Below the pieces are notes generated by a model. It ran no database searches and was not told the DNA's origin. It saw only the letters and a program-made list of their open reading frames with translations. A stretch of 24,171 nucleotides of DNA from a candidate division TM6 bacterium UASB124 (GTDB taxonomy: Bacteria; Babelota; Babeliae; Babelales; RVW-14), in assembly GCA_945872225.1 (NCBI GenBank), contig CAMBZK010000002.1, positions 1-24,171 on the forward strand, written 5' to 3'. The position numbers and the translations under genes were made by a program. Shown one piece after another: positions 1-9,254 of the stretch. Numbering within the stretch: the first letter of the stretch is position 1; each line of letters opens with the position of its first letter.

Positions 1-2
1 CT

Positions 3-218
3 CGCAAATCAATGTTTCCAGGAGTCCGTTATGCTACAGAAAAACCAACTCCTGAAGAAACAATGAAGATGAATCGCGTTCAACAACGAGAAGCTACCGT
101 TCGTGATTTTGAACACCAACATGTAAATCATCAAAAAAATCAGCAAACCATGATGGAAATTAGGCGCCGCATTCTTGATGGACTGCATCAACGGTTACAC
201 CAACAAGGTCCCGTTTAA
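3..218 (+). CDS. C-terminal end of an unknown protein (5' truncated by window edge)
   Basis: The frame is open from the left edge to a TAA at 216-218, so this is probably the last ~71 codons of a gene that begins upstream; the ATG at 12 is internal or accidental. The visible part is very hydrophilic and rich in Gln, Arg, His and Met, and looks helical, with no membrane segment and no motif I recognise. It ends 30 bases before the first secretin and is on the same strand, so it may be the preceding member of the secretion operon. No function can be assigned. Confidence 0.5.
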   Translation, partial: RKSMFPGVRYATEKPTPEETMKMNRVQQREATVRDFEHQHVNHQKNQQTMMEIRRRILDGLHQRLHQQGPV

Positions 219-248
219 ATCGCTTGAAAATGAGGGAAAAGAAGTATA

Positions 249-2975
249 ATGGTACTAATTTATAGGCTCTTACGTGTGTCGTTGCTAAGCATTCTATGGC
301 TTGGTACGACTATAGCATTGCACGCAGAAGCTCCAGACATTCCGCAGATAGCACAATCAGCACTAGGCACTGCAACAACGCCTGCAATGCCAACAGTAAC
401 AATTCCTCATGTACCACAAGAAAATGCCGCGTCATTAGCTCCTGGCGAAAAAACCATGCCTGCTTCTGATGCCACCCTAGCTACTACAGAACCAGCTGCT
501 AAAGTCATTGAGGAAAAAAAAGATATTTACCTTAATTTTGAAAATACAGAGCTGGCAAACTTTATTGATTACATTGCAGAGTTAAAAAAACTCAACATCT
601 TGCCGGATAAATCAGTAGAGGGTTCAAAAGTATCACTTACTATCCGCGAACCCTTGTCAGTTACTGGCGCCTGGAATGTGTTCATAACAGTTCTTGAGAT
701 GGCTGGCTTCAGTATTGTGCAAGCTGGTCTTGTGCACAAAGTAGTTCCTAAAGATAAAAAAATCCAACAGCCTTTGCCGGCTTTTATTAATACGCCGTAT
801 GATAAGCTACCTGAGAATGATTTAACCATTCGGTATGTTTTTTTCTTGTCGAACATTCCAACAACTGACATACAGCCACTCCTTGAAAGTATGCTCAGTC
901 AGCCAAATGCCATTTATGAAAATAAAGAAATGAATGCATTTGTCATTACCGACAAAGCACTTAATATTCGCTCTGCTGCTAAGTTGCTTCATGAACTTGA
1001 TAGTATGGGCATGCCCGAAGACGTTTCCGTTGTACGACTGAAACGCGTTAATGCTGCTGATGTAAAAGCCTTGCTTGACTCACTCATTAGAAAACCAGAA
1101 ACTAATCCACTAGCTCGCCTGCTTGGCAAAACAACTGAGGGCAGTACTGAATATTTCTCGCCAACTACGCGAATTATAACTGAAGAGCGCAGCAACTCTC
1201 TCATTTTACTTGGAACAAGAAAGTCCATCGATAAAGTAATTAATTTTATTACTAATCACATCGACACAGAGCTTAAAACCGCTCGATCACCGTTATACAT
1301 TTACGAGCTACAACATATTGATGCCAAGCAAGTTATGGAGATTTTAAAACAAGTCACCGCCCAACCAGAATCCGCAACGGGACAAGTTGCTGGTAAATAT
1401 GGCGGCATCCGTGGCGGTGTAAAATACTTCAAGAATATGACTTTCAATGTCGACAAAGATGGCAATCGCCTGATCGCCAATTGCCCCGACAAGCAAGACT
1501 GGGAGCTCGTTAAGAAAACAATAATAGATTTAGATAAGCCGCAACCCCAAGTTGCTATTGAAAGTATGATTGTCAGTATCACCGACGACGATACCAAATT
1601 TCTTGGTGGTGCAATACGCAATAAAAAGCATGGTCAAATAGGCAAAAATATCGATTTTCAATCTGCCTCACTCGGGACAAGCCCTGCGTTAGAAATGTCT
1701 TCTGGTGAAACACCAATCAGCCTGCTTGGCAATATGCTTGGACAAATCGCAACCGAAGCAGGGAGTACTATAATATCTATCGGTAAAAACAAAGCTTGGG
1801 CTGCTTTCAATGCTCTTAAAACAGAAAAAAGTGGCTCTGTTTTAGAGCAGCCATTTATAACCATTGCCAATAAAACAAAGGGTATAATAACTGTTGGCTC
1901 AACAAAACGTGTTGCCTATGAAACACAAGGTACTGGCGATAGCAAGGTAGAAAGCTTCAAAGATGTCCCAGCAAATACAACGGTTGAAATAACCCCGCAA
2001 ATAAATCTTGATGGTGTTATCAGATTAGATGTGAATGTTAAGATTACTGATTTTAGTGACACACAAGGTAAAAACACGACAACCCAACAACTAAACTCAA
2101 AGGTCACGATTACCGACGGACAAGTATTAGCGCTCGGAGGCTTCATTAAAACAAAGGTTAGTGAAAGCAAGCAAGAGACCCCCATTTTAGGCAAAATTCC
2201 TCTTCTTGGTTGGTTCTTTAAGAGCCAGTCACGCACTATTTCTAAGCAATATATTTTTATCTTTTTGGCGCCAACCATCGTAAAACCACGCGAAGCACCA
2301 GGCATGAATCTTTATACTAAGATGAAATTGCATCAAGCAACTGCAGATATCGAAGGTGCTGTTGAAACCAAGCGTACACTGGACCCAGTCCATAATTGGT
2401 ATTTCAATGCGGAGAAAGAAAATTATTCTCATAAAGTTATCGATTTTGCAAACGCACGATACCAACCAACAACAGTAGATATAAAAAATGATCTCTTCTA
2501 TCGCAGTGCTATTGATGAAGCACCTGATGAGCCAGCCCAGCAAGCATCACAGGACTTTTTAACTACCTTAGCACCGATAGAAAGTACGCCGCAGCTAGTT
2601 CAAGAAGCTCCTAGTGCCCCAGCCCCAGAAGCTCTGCCAAAAGAAATTGTTTCGGCAGAGCCAACACCAATCGCCTTGCCTCCAAAGCCAACAACGATAG
2701 AAGCGCAACCAGTAATTTCTACCCCTGTCATTGAAAGCCAAGATTCTCTTCAAAAGCAACGACAAGAGCTACGCCGATTGTTTGCTCAACCACTCCAAGA
2801 AGCCCCTGTGCAACAAACCGCCATAGAGCCCGTTATTATGCTACCAACGCAAGAACCATCTGCGTCTCTTATTATTGATCCACGCAAGCGCAATAGCCTG
2901 AAAGAGTTTTTATCAGCTAGCCCTGCAAGTGTACAAAATAGCAGCAGGGAACCTGCATTGCTGCGGGGAGGTTAA
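249..2975 (+). CDS. Secretin (GspD/PilQ-type outer-membrane channel), copy 1
   Basis: The 908-residue product is the outer-membrane pore of a type II secretion / type IV pilus-like machine. It has an N-terminal hydrophobic signal (about 5-26, possible cleavage after LHA). An Ala/Pro linker follows, then an N0 domain (~92-168), N-domains (~192-255, ~258-340, ~347-430) and the secretin barrel domain (~433-680). The hallmark VLALGGF (626-632) and TPILGKIPLLGWFF (644-657) motifs are present. After the barrel there is a ~70-residue segment also found in the second secretin (KMKLHQ..., DPVHNWYF), then a Pro/Gln/Glu-rich tail of ~150 residues that the second secretin lacks. A purine-rich stretch at 232-244 precedes the ATG. 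The next gene starts 3 bases after the stop. Family assignment is firm; T2SS versus T4P cannot be decided from this gene alone. Confidence 0.93.
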   Translation: MVLIYRLLRVSLLSILWLGTTIALHAEAPDIPQIAQSALGTATTPAMPTVTIPHVPQENAASLAPGEKTMPASDATLATTEPAAKVIEEKKDIYLNFENTELANFIDYIAELKKLNILPDKSVEGSKVSLTIREPLSVTGAWNVFITVLEMAGFSIVQAGLVHKVVPKDKKIQQPLPAFINTPYDKLPENDLTIRYVFFLSNIPTTDIQPLLESMLSQPNAIYENKEMNAFVITDKALNIRSAAKLLHELDSMGMPEDVSVVRLKRVNAADVKALLDSLIRKPETNPLARLLGKTTEGSTEYFSPTTRIITEERSNSLILLGTRKSIDKVINFITNHIDTELKTARSPLYIYELQHIDAKQVMEILKQVTAQPESATGQVAGKYGGIRGGVKYFKNMTFNVDKDGNRLIANCPDKQDWELVKKTIIDLDKPQPQVAIESMIVSITDDDTKFLGGAIRNKKHGQIGKNIDFQSASLGTSPALEMSSGETPISLLGNMLGQIATEAGSTIISIGKNKAWAAFNALKTEKSGSVLEQPFITIANKTKGIITVGSTKRVAYETQGTGDSKVESFKDVPANTTVEITPQINLDGVIRLDVNVKITDFSDTQGKNTTTQQLNSKVTITDGQVLALGGFIKTKVSESKQETPILGKIPLLGWFFKSQSRTISKQYIFIFLAPTIVKPREAPGMNLYTKMKLHQATADIEGAVETKRTLDPVHNWYFNAEKENYSHKVIDFANARYQPTTVDIKNDLFYRSAIDEAPDEPAQQASQDFLTTLAPIESTPQLVQEAPSAPAPEALPKEIVSAEPTPIALPPKPTTIEAQPVISTPVIESQDSLQKQRQELRRLFAQPLQEAPVQQTAIEPVIMLPTQEPSASLIIDPRKRNSLKEFLSASPASVQNSSREPALLRGG

Positions 2976-2978
2976 GAC

Positions 2979-4643
2979 ATGCTAAGGTCACTTTTTTTAC
3001 CTAATCGTATTGGCTCGCGACGCATTCTTGCAGAACGTATCATTGGCATAACTATTCAAGATGATGCGGTCAGGCTTGCAGGGGTGTATGCAAAAGGTCA
3101 TAAAACTATTATAGAATCGCTCACCGAGATCCCTCTTGCAACAGGCGCCGCAGAAACTCATAAAGAGCGTGTCATTGCAGCACTCATAACGGCTGCTACA
3201 CACATAAAGCATTATCAACAAATCCGCATAGCGCTACCTTCGTCATTGGTCGTGTTCAAAGAAATCGTATTGCATTTTATTGATCCAGAAAAAATCCGCA
3301 TGGTGCTTGAATATGAAATCGAGTCAATGCTCCCCTTTGCTTCAAAAGATGCCGTTATCGATTTTATTATCACAAAAGTTGATACCACAAACCAAACTTC
3401 CCAGCTCCTCGTTGCTGCTGTGCGTAACCAAGACCTAGCAGATTACCTTGACCTTTTTAGTGCCGCTGGCATTAACCCAACAAGCATTACCATTGACTTA
3501 TTTGCTGAGTATGGCCTCTTTGCACAGCAACAAGATCACGCGCAAACCGTCGCGCTTGTTGATCTTGGCCTTCATACCGTGCGCATAGCTTTGATTAGTA
3601 ATGGGGAGCTAAGGCTTACAAGACACTTGCCACGGGGCTTAATAAGTGTCTTAAAACAAATTTCAGAAGAAACACAAACACCACTTGAAGAATTAGAATT
3701 AAAATTATCTCAGCTTGGGATCAATGCTCTTGGTGGCGAAGCAATCAATCGAAGTGCTTTAGAGCATTTTGCGTTGCTTATCAACGACATTCAATTTACC
3801 CTAAACTCATTTAGCATCAAATTAGCACTCAGTGAAGAAATTAGCTGCATATGGCTTACCGGATCACTGCAAAAAGTTAAAGGTTTTGTCGATTTTTGTA
3901 GCGCTACGATGCAAATACCTTGTGCCATAGTTGACCCAAAAAAGATCACCTCCCAAAAAAGCATAGTCAATAAATTACCCCAAGAGCCGTTGACATGGAC
4001 CCCATTTACCTATGCTCTAGGGACAGCAATTATACACCCTATGCAATATGATTTTGACCTGCGACGTAAATCATTTGTTTTCCATCAAAAAAGTCTTGCT
4101 AAAAAACAGTTGATTGTTGCCTGCTGTATCACACTTTTTTTATTTTTAATTATCGGCATTAAGGGTTATCTCGATTTACGTGATTTACAAAATGAAATAG
4201 CAACTATTGAACAACGGGAAATCACGCGTTTTAAAGCGGAAAATATATTCCCCAAGGATAAGTTCCCTAAAAAACCTACACTGGAAAAGGTCATTCGTGA
4301 CGCTGAACGATTTGTGCGCGAAAAAAGTGATTTATGGGCACCATTCACACGAGCACGTATGAACGCGCTCGAAATTTGGCTTCAACTCACTATAATTATC
4401 AATAAAAAGCAATTTGATGTGACCATTAAAGAAATTTCGATTTCCACAAAAGATGATGGTAAGCCTAAGTTAGAAATTGATGGCTTATTTAAATCAAGAA
4501 CCGGTGATCATTTCGTTGATTGGAGTGGCTTGCTCGCACGATTCAAAGAGTCACGATCATTTAAAGTTGTTGATTATGATGAAAATTCTGCACCTGAAGG
4601 TGGGGTTAATTTTAGCGTCAATATGACACAGAGAGACGAGTAA
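2979..4643 (+). CDS. GspL-like / PilM-PilN-type inner-membrane assembly protein
   Basis: The 554-residue protein has an actin-like cytoplasmic half of PilM/GspL type. Features include the early IIGITIQDDAVRLAGV strand (21-36), the EYEIESMLPF segment (111-120, typical of PilM) and a nucleotide-fold region around VALVDLGLHTVRIALI (191-206). One membrane segment follows (~377-394). A ~155-residue extracytoplasmic part with a coiled region and a small alpha/beta domain resembles PilN or the periplasmic part of GspL. In the family this protein links the cytoplasmic assembly ATPase to the periplasmic platform. The gene lies 3 bases after secretin 1 and 1 base before the GspM-like gene, so translation is probably coupled. 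The single-chain layout favours GspL over separate PilM and PilN. Confidence 0.8.
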   Translation: MLRSLFLPNRIGSRRILAERIIGITIQDDAVRLAGVYAKGHKTIIESLTEIPLATGAAETHKERVIAALITAATHIKHYQQIRIALPSSLVVFKEIVLHFIDPEKIRMVLEYEIESMLPFASKDAVIDFIITKVDTTNQTSQLLVAAVRNQDLADYLDLFSAAGINPTSITIDLFAEYGLFAQQQDHAQTVALVDLGLHTVRIALISNGELRLTRHLPRGLISVLKQISEETQTPLEELELKLSQLGINALGGEAINRSALEHFALLINDIQFTLNSFSIKLALSEEISCIWLTGSLQKVKGFVDFCSATMQIPCAIVDPKKITSQKSIVNKLPQEPLTWTPFTYALGTAIIHPMQYDFDLRRKSFVFHQKSLAKKQLIVACCITLFLFLIIGIKGYLDLRDLQNEIATIEQREITRFKAENIFPKDKFPKKPTLEKVIRDAERFVREKSDLWAPFTRARMNALEIWLQLTIIINKKQFDVTIKEISISTKDDGKPKLEIDGLFKSRTGDHFVDWSGLLARFKESRSFKVVDYDENSAPEGGVNFSVNMTQRDE

Positions 4644-4644
4644 T

Positions 4645-5193
4645 ATGGAAGCGTTAAATAAAATAGTGGCATACATCGAGACGCTTGACCGGCGTCATTT
4701 TAGGCTTCACGTACTTGGTTTTTTTGCTGGCGTTATACTTATTACTAGTAGCCTTTTATATTATCTTCAAAGTAATAAAAATAGCCTCATTCTTCGTTTA
4801 CGAGCACTGAATAATCTAGCTGTTAAGGGTTGCCATATTATCGCTAACAACAACAGTCTCACCAAAGATGAACAACGCCTTAAACAACTCCTCGATCAAA
4901 AAAGGGGATTTTCTATTCAAGCCTTTTTCGAACAATTTTGTCGAGATCAAAGCCTAGCAGCTGAGCCCGGCTGGGCAACGCGTCCGGAACATGTCAGCGA
5001 TATATTTGATGAGATGATTCTATCAGCAAGCTTCAAGGAGCTTACTTCGGATAAATTAGTTAAGCTGCTCGACGCACTTAATAAAGAAGAAATTGTTTAT
5101 CTTAAAGAGTTGCAAATTAAAAAAAGTGCCAATAAAAAAATTGCGGTTTCTATGACCATTGCAACTAAATGCTATAAATCAAGCTTAGAGTAA
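4645..5193 (+). CDS. GspM/PilO-like bitopic inner-membrane protein
   Basis: The 182-residue product has a short cytoplasmic N-terminus, one membrane helix (~20-41) and a soluble domain of ~140 residues. The soluble domain is predicted to start with a helix and to end in a strand-rich part (about 149-175). That is the size and topology of GspM and PilO, and the position directly after the GspL-like gene is where GspM is expected. Sequence similarity is too low to recognise by eye, so the call rests on topology and operon position. The start is 1 base after the preceding stop and 14 bases separate it from secretin 2. Confidence 0.55.
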   Translation: MEALNKIVAYIETLDRRHFRLHVLGFFAGVILITSSLLYYLQSNKNSLILRLRALNNLAVKGCHIIANNNSLTKDEQRLKQLLDQKRGFSIQAFFEQFCRDQSLAAEPGWATRPEHVSDIFDEMILSASFKELTSDKLVKLLDALNKEEIVYLKELQIKKSANKKIAVSMTIATKCYKSSLE

Positions 5194-5207
5194 CAAGGGC
5201 CGCGTAC

Positions 5208-7571
5208 ATGATACTATTTTTCTTTCTTTTTTTCAGCCTTGCTTCCTTCGCTCCTACTGCGTTATACACAGCAGCACCCAATGTGGTCATTGATGCATCA
5301 TCATCAACCACAAGCCCTATTGCTGAATCAAATGATCGCAATGCCGCCGCGTCATTACTTACTGCTGAAGACACCGTCGTCACGCAAGCAAGTCAAATGC
5401 TTGACGTGAAAGATCCTGCCGCTAAATCAGAGGCATCGATTTACCTGAATTTTGAAGGAGCTGCGCTTTCTAGCGTGCTAAACTATCTTGGCGAGCAGAA
5501 AAAAATTAATATTTTGCCTCATAAAGATCTTGAGGGAGTTAAGGTAAGTTTAAGCACCAGAAATGCCATGACCATTGAACAAGCATGGGATGTTCTTCTT
5601 ACCCTGATGGAGGCCAATGGCTTCAGCCTGGTCAAAGGGCCAAACATGTATCGTGTTATCCCCTCTGCCAATAATGGACAGGAAGTCTTGCCCGTATATT
5701 CGTCATACAATGGAACAGAGCCAGAAAACCTTCCCGATAATGATACCGTCATTCGTTATGTCTATTTTCTAAAAAATATGAAAACTGACACCGCGCGCGG
5801 CATCTTAGAAAAAATGGTTGATAGCAAAAACCTCATAGACAATAAAGACCTTAATTCTTTGGTTATTAAAGATACAAGCCTCAATATCAAAGCCGCCTTT
5901 AAAATTATTAAAGAATTAGACCTAGGGGGCCTGCGGGAAGCAATAGAAATTATACCACTCACCTACACTAGCGCTGATTACGTCAAGAAAGTTTTTAGTG
6001 ATATTTCGGGTAATGCTGGTGAGACACAACAAGATAGGATCATTCGATTTTCAGGAATAGCATCACAGCGCGAAGCAACCTATTTTTCAAATCAAACAAA
6101 AATTATTGCTGAGCCGATTCGCAATAAAATAATTCTTCTTGGTACACAAAAAAATATCAATCGTATTAAGAAATTTATTGCTGAACATATTGATACCCCG
6201 ATCCAAAATGCGTCATCACGGCTACATATCAAAGAGCTGCTTTATGTTAAAGCTCAAGATATCAAACCCATCTTAGAAGACATTGTACACCCTCCAAAAA
6301 ATGCTACTGATAAAAGTCTTGTCGCAGAAGATGGTTTAAAAGTATTTGAAGACGTTATTATTTCTGCTGAGCAAGATGATGACGGAAGTGCTGGTAGTCG
6401 CGGGAGTGGAAACCGATTGATTGTTGCAGCAAATAATGATGATTGGCAAAGGCTAGAAAGCTTTATTGATAAATTAGACAAACCACAGCCACAAGTAGCA
6501 ATTGAAGCGATGATTGTCGATGTCACCATCAATCAAATTCGCAACCTGGGCACACAAATTTTTAACCTGAAGGGAAAGCCTCTAAGAAGTGGCATAAATG
6601 CTGAATTTTTAAATCTCGATAGCGCTACATCTCGCTTAACAAACCCGGATGCCCCTGCTACCAGCTATCTTGCATCTGCTAAAGATAGTGCTGAAAAAAG
6701 CTCCTCAACCTTTGTTTCCTTGGGGAGCCCCAATAATATCTGGGGCCTCATTCGAGCAACGTTTAACATAGACAACTCTCAGGTCATCTCTCAACCATTC
6801 CAAATTGTGAATAACAATCAAGAGTGTGTAGTGAGTATTGACGAATCGCGCTTAGTTCGTGGTGGGATCGACAAAGGAAACTTAACCGCTCTCGTGCAAA
6901 AATTTGAACCGGTTGTGGCAAAAATCGAAGCTAAAATTACCCCCTGTATCAATTTATCGGGCAATATTGATCTTACTATTGAAGTCACCGCAAATGACTT
7001 TCAAGATTCCGCTGAAAACGGTGCTGACACAACACAACGATATATTAAAACAAAAACCTCTATGGCAACAGGAGAGGTCTTGGTCCTTGGAGGGTTGAAA
7101 AAAAGTGCTTTGAAAGAAGACGCCTATAAAACGCCTCTTTTAAGCGATATTCCAATTCTTGGGTCTCTCTTTAAATCAAAAAGTAAAACAAAGGTAGAAA
7201 CAAATCTGTATGTTTTTATACGACCAAGCGTTATGAAGCCCCAGTTTGATAGCAATATTGATGAGTATACCCAATTGAAATTAGATTATGCCAAATACCA
7301 AATCATGAAAACAGATTCCTATGCTAAAGACAAGGATCCCATTCAACGCTTTTACTTTAAACCAACGCATCAAACCATTAGAGGCAAGCTTGCTGATGCA
7401 GCACAAGGCGTTTTGCGTCCAATTGACGACTTTACGTATGGTCGCTCTAGGCCAAAAACGGTCAATCTAAACTTGGATCCTTATTACAAAGTTCATGAGT
7501 CACTAGAAAAAGCGAAGAAAAACCGCAAGCTCACACAGGCGGATCAACGGAAAGAGGCTTTAAAAAGGTAA
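5208..7571 (+). CDS. Secretin (GspD/PilQ-type outer-membrane channel), copy 2
   Basis: The 787-residue product is a full second secretin in the same operon. It has a hydrophobic signal (1-~22), an N0 domain (~77-152; IYLNFEGAALSSVLNYL), N-domains (~181-240, ~243-330, ~337-425) and the secretin domain (~428-680). The barrel carries VLVLGGL (625-631) and TPLLSDIPILGSLF (642-655). It is clearly paralogous to secretin 1 through N0, the barrel and the post-barrel segment (YTQLKL, DPIQRFYF). Instead of the long Pro-rich tail it ends in a short basic Lys/Arg-rich tail. The last N-domain has a 20-residue Asp/Gly/Ser insertion (~388-402). It is the last gene of the operon and ends 8 bases before a convergent minus-strand gene. 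No terminator hairpin is visible in that gap. Confidence 0.92.
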   Translation: MILFFFLFFSLASFAPTALYTAAPNVVIDASSSTTSPIAESNDRNAAASLLTAEDTVVTQASQMLDVKDPAAKSEASIYLNFEGAALSSVLNYLGEQKKINILPHKDLEGVKVSLSTRNAMTIEQAWDVLLTLMEANGFSLVKGPNMYRVIPSANNGQEVLPVYSSYNGTEPENLPDNDTVIRYVYFLKNMKTDTARGILEKMVDSKNLIDNKDLNSLVIKDTSLNIKAAFKIIKELDLGGLREAIEIIPLTYTSADYVKKVFSDISGNAGETQQDRIIRFSGIASQREATYFSNQTKIIAEPIRNKIILLGTQKNINRIKKFIAEHIDTPIQNASSRLHIKELLYVKAQDIKPILEDIVHPPKNATDKSLVAEDGLKVFEDVIISAEQDDDGSAGSRGSGNRLIVAANNDDWQRLESFIDKLDKPQPQVAIEAMIVDVTINQIRNLGTQIFNLKGKPLRSGINAEFLNLDSATSRLTNPDAPATSYLASAKDSAEKSSSTFVSLGSPNNIWGLIRATFNIDNSQVISQPFQIVNNNQECVVSIDESRLVRGGIDKGNLTALVQKFEPVVAKIEAKITPCINLSGNIDLTIEVTANDFQDSAENGADTTQRYIKTKTSMATGEVLVLGGLKKSALKEDAYKTPLLSDIPILGSLFKSKSKTKVETNLYVFIRPSVMKPQFDSNIDEYTQLKLDYAKYQIMKTDSYAKDKDPIQRFYFKPTHQTIRGKLADAAQGVLRPIDDFTYGRSRPKTVNLNLDPYYKVHESLEKAKKNRKLTQADQRKEALKR

Positions 7572-7579
7572 TGCCGTCT

Positions 7580-8305
7580 TTATTTTTTCGCCTCTGGGTC
7601 GTACGTATTCGATTCTTCTTTGTGGCTACAATGAAGTTGCAATATATGAAACGCCTCTTCAGGTGTATCGACAATAGAGATAATGTTTTTATCTTCTTCA
7701 CTGATCAAACCATGCGGCATAATTTGTGAATCAATCCAGACTTCTAGTGGTGCCCAAAATGCTCTACTGACCAGTACAATGGGAACCTTTTCCATGCGGT
7801 TGCATTGCACTAAGGTTACAATTTCGAATAGTTCATCAAACGTCCCAAAGCCTCCGGGAAATACGACAAAGCCAACAGAGTAACGTACGAGCAACCATTT
7901 ACGTGCAAAAAAATGTGCCATTAAAATATTTTCTTGCACATACGGATTCGCTGTTTCTTTATTCAGCCGCACCAACCCTACCCCAGCAGAAACCATCCGG
8001 TAGCGACATTTTTCATCATCAAGGCGACACTCACGCAAACAGTCAATTGCTCCCTCATTTGCCGCTTGCATTATCCCTGGCCCACCGCCCGTAATAATAG
8101 AAAAGCCGTGGCCAGCAAGCATTTTTGCTAGCTCGCGTGCAATGTTGGCAAAGGGGCTATCTTGCTTAATACGAGCACCACCAAAAATGGTAATTGCAGG
8201 CTGAGGAAAACGCGTTAAGCGCCACATTCCCCAAATAAGCCGCCATGTCGTCACCAGTAAACTACGTAAAAATTTAAGGTACTCCGCTAACCGTGCACTC
8301 AGCAT
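7580..8305 (-). CDS. LOG-family protein (TIGR00730-type, cytokinin-activating/nucleotide phosphoribohydrolase fold)
   Basis: The 241-residue protein has the Rossmann-like LOG signature GGGPGIM (73-79) and PGGFGTFDE (150-158), the latter being the phosphoribohydrolase active-site motif. Bacterial relatives cleave nucleoside 5'-monophosphates at the N-glycosidic bond. The physiological substrate here is unknown. The ATG at 8305 was chosen over an upstream in-frame TTG (8323) because GGGGAGGGAG lies just 4 bases before it. The N-terminal ~30 residues are a basic/aromatic helix that could bind membrane. It is the last gene of a minus-strand run, 42 bases after the aldolase. Confidence 0.85.
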   Translation of the reverse strand: MLSARLAEYLKFLRSLLVTTWRLIWGMWRLTRFPQPAITIFGGARIKQDSPFANIARELAKMLAGHGFSIITGGGPGIMQAANEGAIDCLRECRLDDEKCRYRMVSAGVGLVRLNKETANPYVQENILMAHFFARKWLLVRYSVGFVVFPGGFGTFDELFEIVTLVQCNRMEKVPIVLVSRAFWAPLEVWIDSQIMPHGLISEEDKNIISIVDTPEEAFHILQLHCSHKEESNTYDPEAKK

Positions 8306-8309
8306 ATTG

Positions 8310-8319
8310 CTCCCTCCCC
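8310..8319 (-). promoter_or_regulatory. Ribosome binding site deciding the LOG-family start
   Basis: On the minus strand GGGGAGGGAG is followed by CAAT and then ATG at 8305. The upstream in-frame TTG at 8323 lies 5' of this site and is therefore unlikely to be the start. Confidence 0.7.
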
Positions 8320-8347
8320 ACAAGAAAAAACTCTTTTTTATGTATCG

Positions 8348-9235
8348 CTAGATAATTTTTTGTAGCGCCGTAGCCAAGTCAGCATTGTCATAGACAAGCC
8401 TTGCTATGGCATCGCAGAAAGCGATTGCTTCAGGCAGTTTTTTTTGATAAATATTGCGGCCCACAGCAGAGCCATCGGTGCCACCAATATGCAACTGCTC
8501 GTGCAATATTTTTAGAAATGCTGTTGCTTCAATCAAACTACCACCAGAGCAAAGCACCCCTGTGTTACCTGCCGCCTGCGCCGCCTGTTGTAACAGCTTT
8601 GAGGACAACTCCCCATGCTCCGTGAGTGGTGGGTTTATTTTTACAAAATCAGCGCCTAGCGCATGTGCAACGCCAGCAGCTCCCGCAATAATATCTTCTG
8701 AACGTTCATTTTTGACAGCTTTACCGCGTGGGTAAACCCATAGCACACATAACAAACCATGCTGATGCGCATCGAGAACTAAGCGCGCCGCGCGAGCAAG
8801 CATACTGCCTTCGTAACGGCTACCCAAATAAATAGTCATCCCAACGCCAAGTATTGAAAGATTACTTTGGTCTCGTAAGCGAATTACGTCATCAATGGTA
8901 ACTAGATCACAACTGTTGGGATCATCAATGTCTAAGCCCACTAAATTTGTCTTGGCGTTGATTTTGACTAAATAGGGAATGGTTGGATAAGCAGATCCAT
9001 AACGTGCAATTAAACCCAACTGCGTCGCAAAAACACCTATGCGCGCTTTGCTGGCGATCGCAAATAAGTGCGCAGGTAGCTGAGCCTCTGGTGTGCCTCG
9101 AAAATCCGCATTAAGATGTTCAATTTTTTGATCGCCAGCAAATAAAAAGAGGCGCTGTGTGTTGTGCGTTGCTTGTGCAAGATTTTGCTTGTAGCGTTCA
9201 ACCATAGTCTTGGGGACACTGCATGGCACCATCAT
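8348..9235 (-). CDS. DhnA-type (archaeal/chlamydial) class I fructose-bisphosphate aldolase family
   Basis: The 295-residue TIM-barrel protein carries the DhnA family signatures. These are GDQK near the N-terminus (34-37), the VYPRG segment (167-171), the Schiff-base lysine in DFVKINPP (K199), GTDGSAVGRN (252-261) and NIYQ after it. The family cleaves or forms fructose 1,6-bisphosphate; close relatives are LsrF and the archaeal ADH synthase. FBP aldolase is the most likely role because enolase is also encoded in this window, but specificity cannot be read directly. GTG (9238), ATG (9235) and ATG (9232) are alternative starts behind GGAGAGAAGG; 9235 is my choice. It follows dapF by about 20 bases. 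Confidence 0.82.
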   Translation of the reverse strand: MMVPCSVPKTMVERYKQNLAQATHNTQRLFLFAGDQKIEHLNADFRGTPEAQLPAHLFAIASKARIGVFATQLGLIARYGSAYPTIPYLVKINAKTNLVGLDIDDPNSCDLVTIDDVIRLRDQSNLSILGVGMTIYLGSRYEGSMLARAARLVLDAHQHGLLCVLWVYPRGKAVKNERSEDIIAGAAGVAHALGADFVKINPPLTEHGELSSKLLQQAAQAAGNTGVLCSGGSLIEATAFLKILHEQLHIGGTDGSAVGRNIYQKKLPEAIAFCDAIARLVYDNADLATALQKII

Positions 9236-9254
9236 CACCCTTCTCTCCTATTTT

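Noticed and set aside
7572..7579. Terminator between the convergent secretin and LOG genes
   Set aside because: Only 8 bases separate the genes and no inverted repeat is visible around them.
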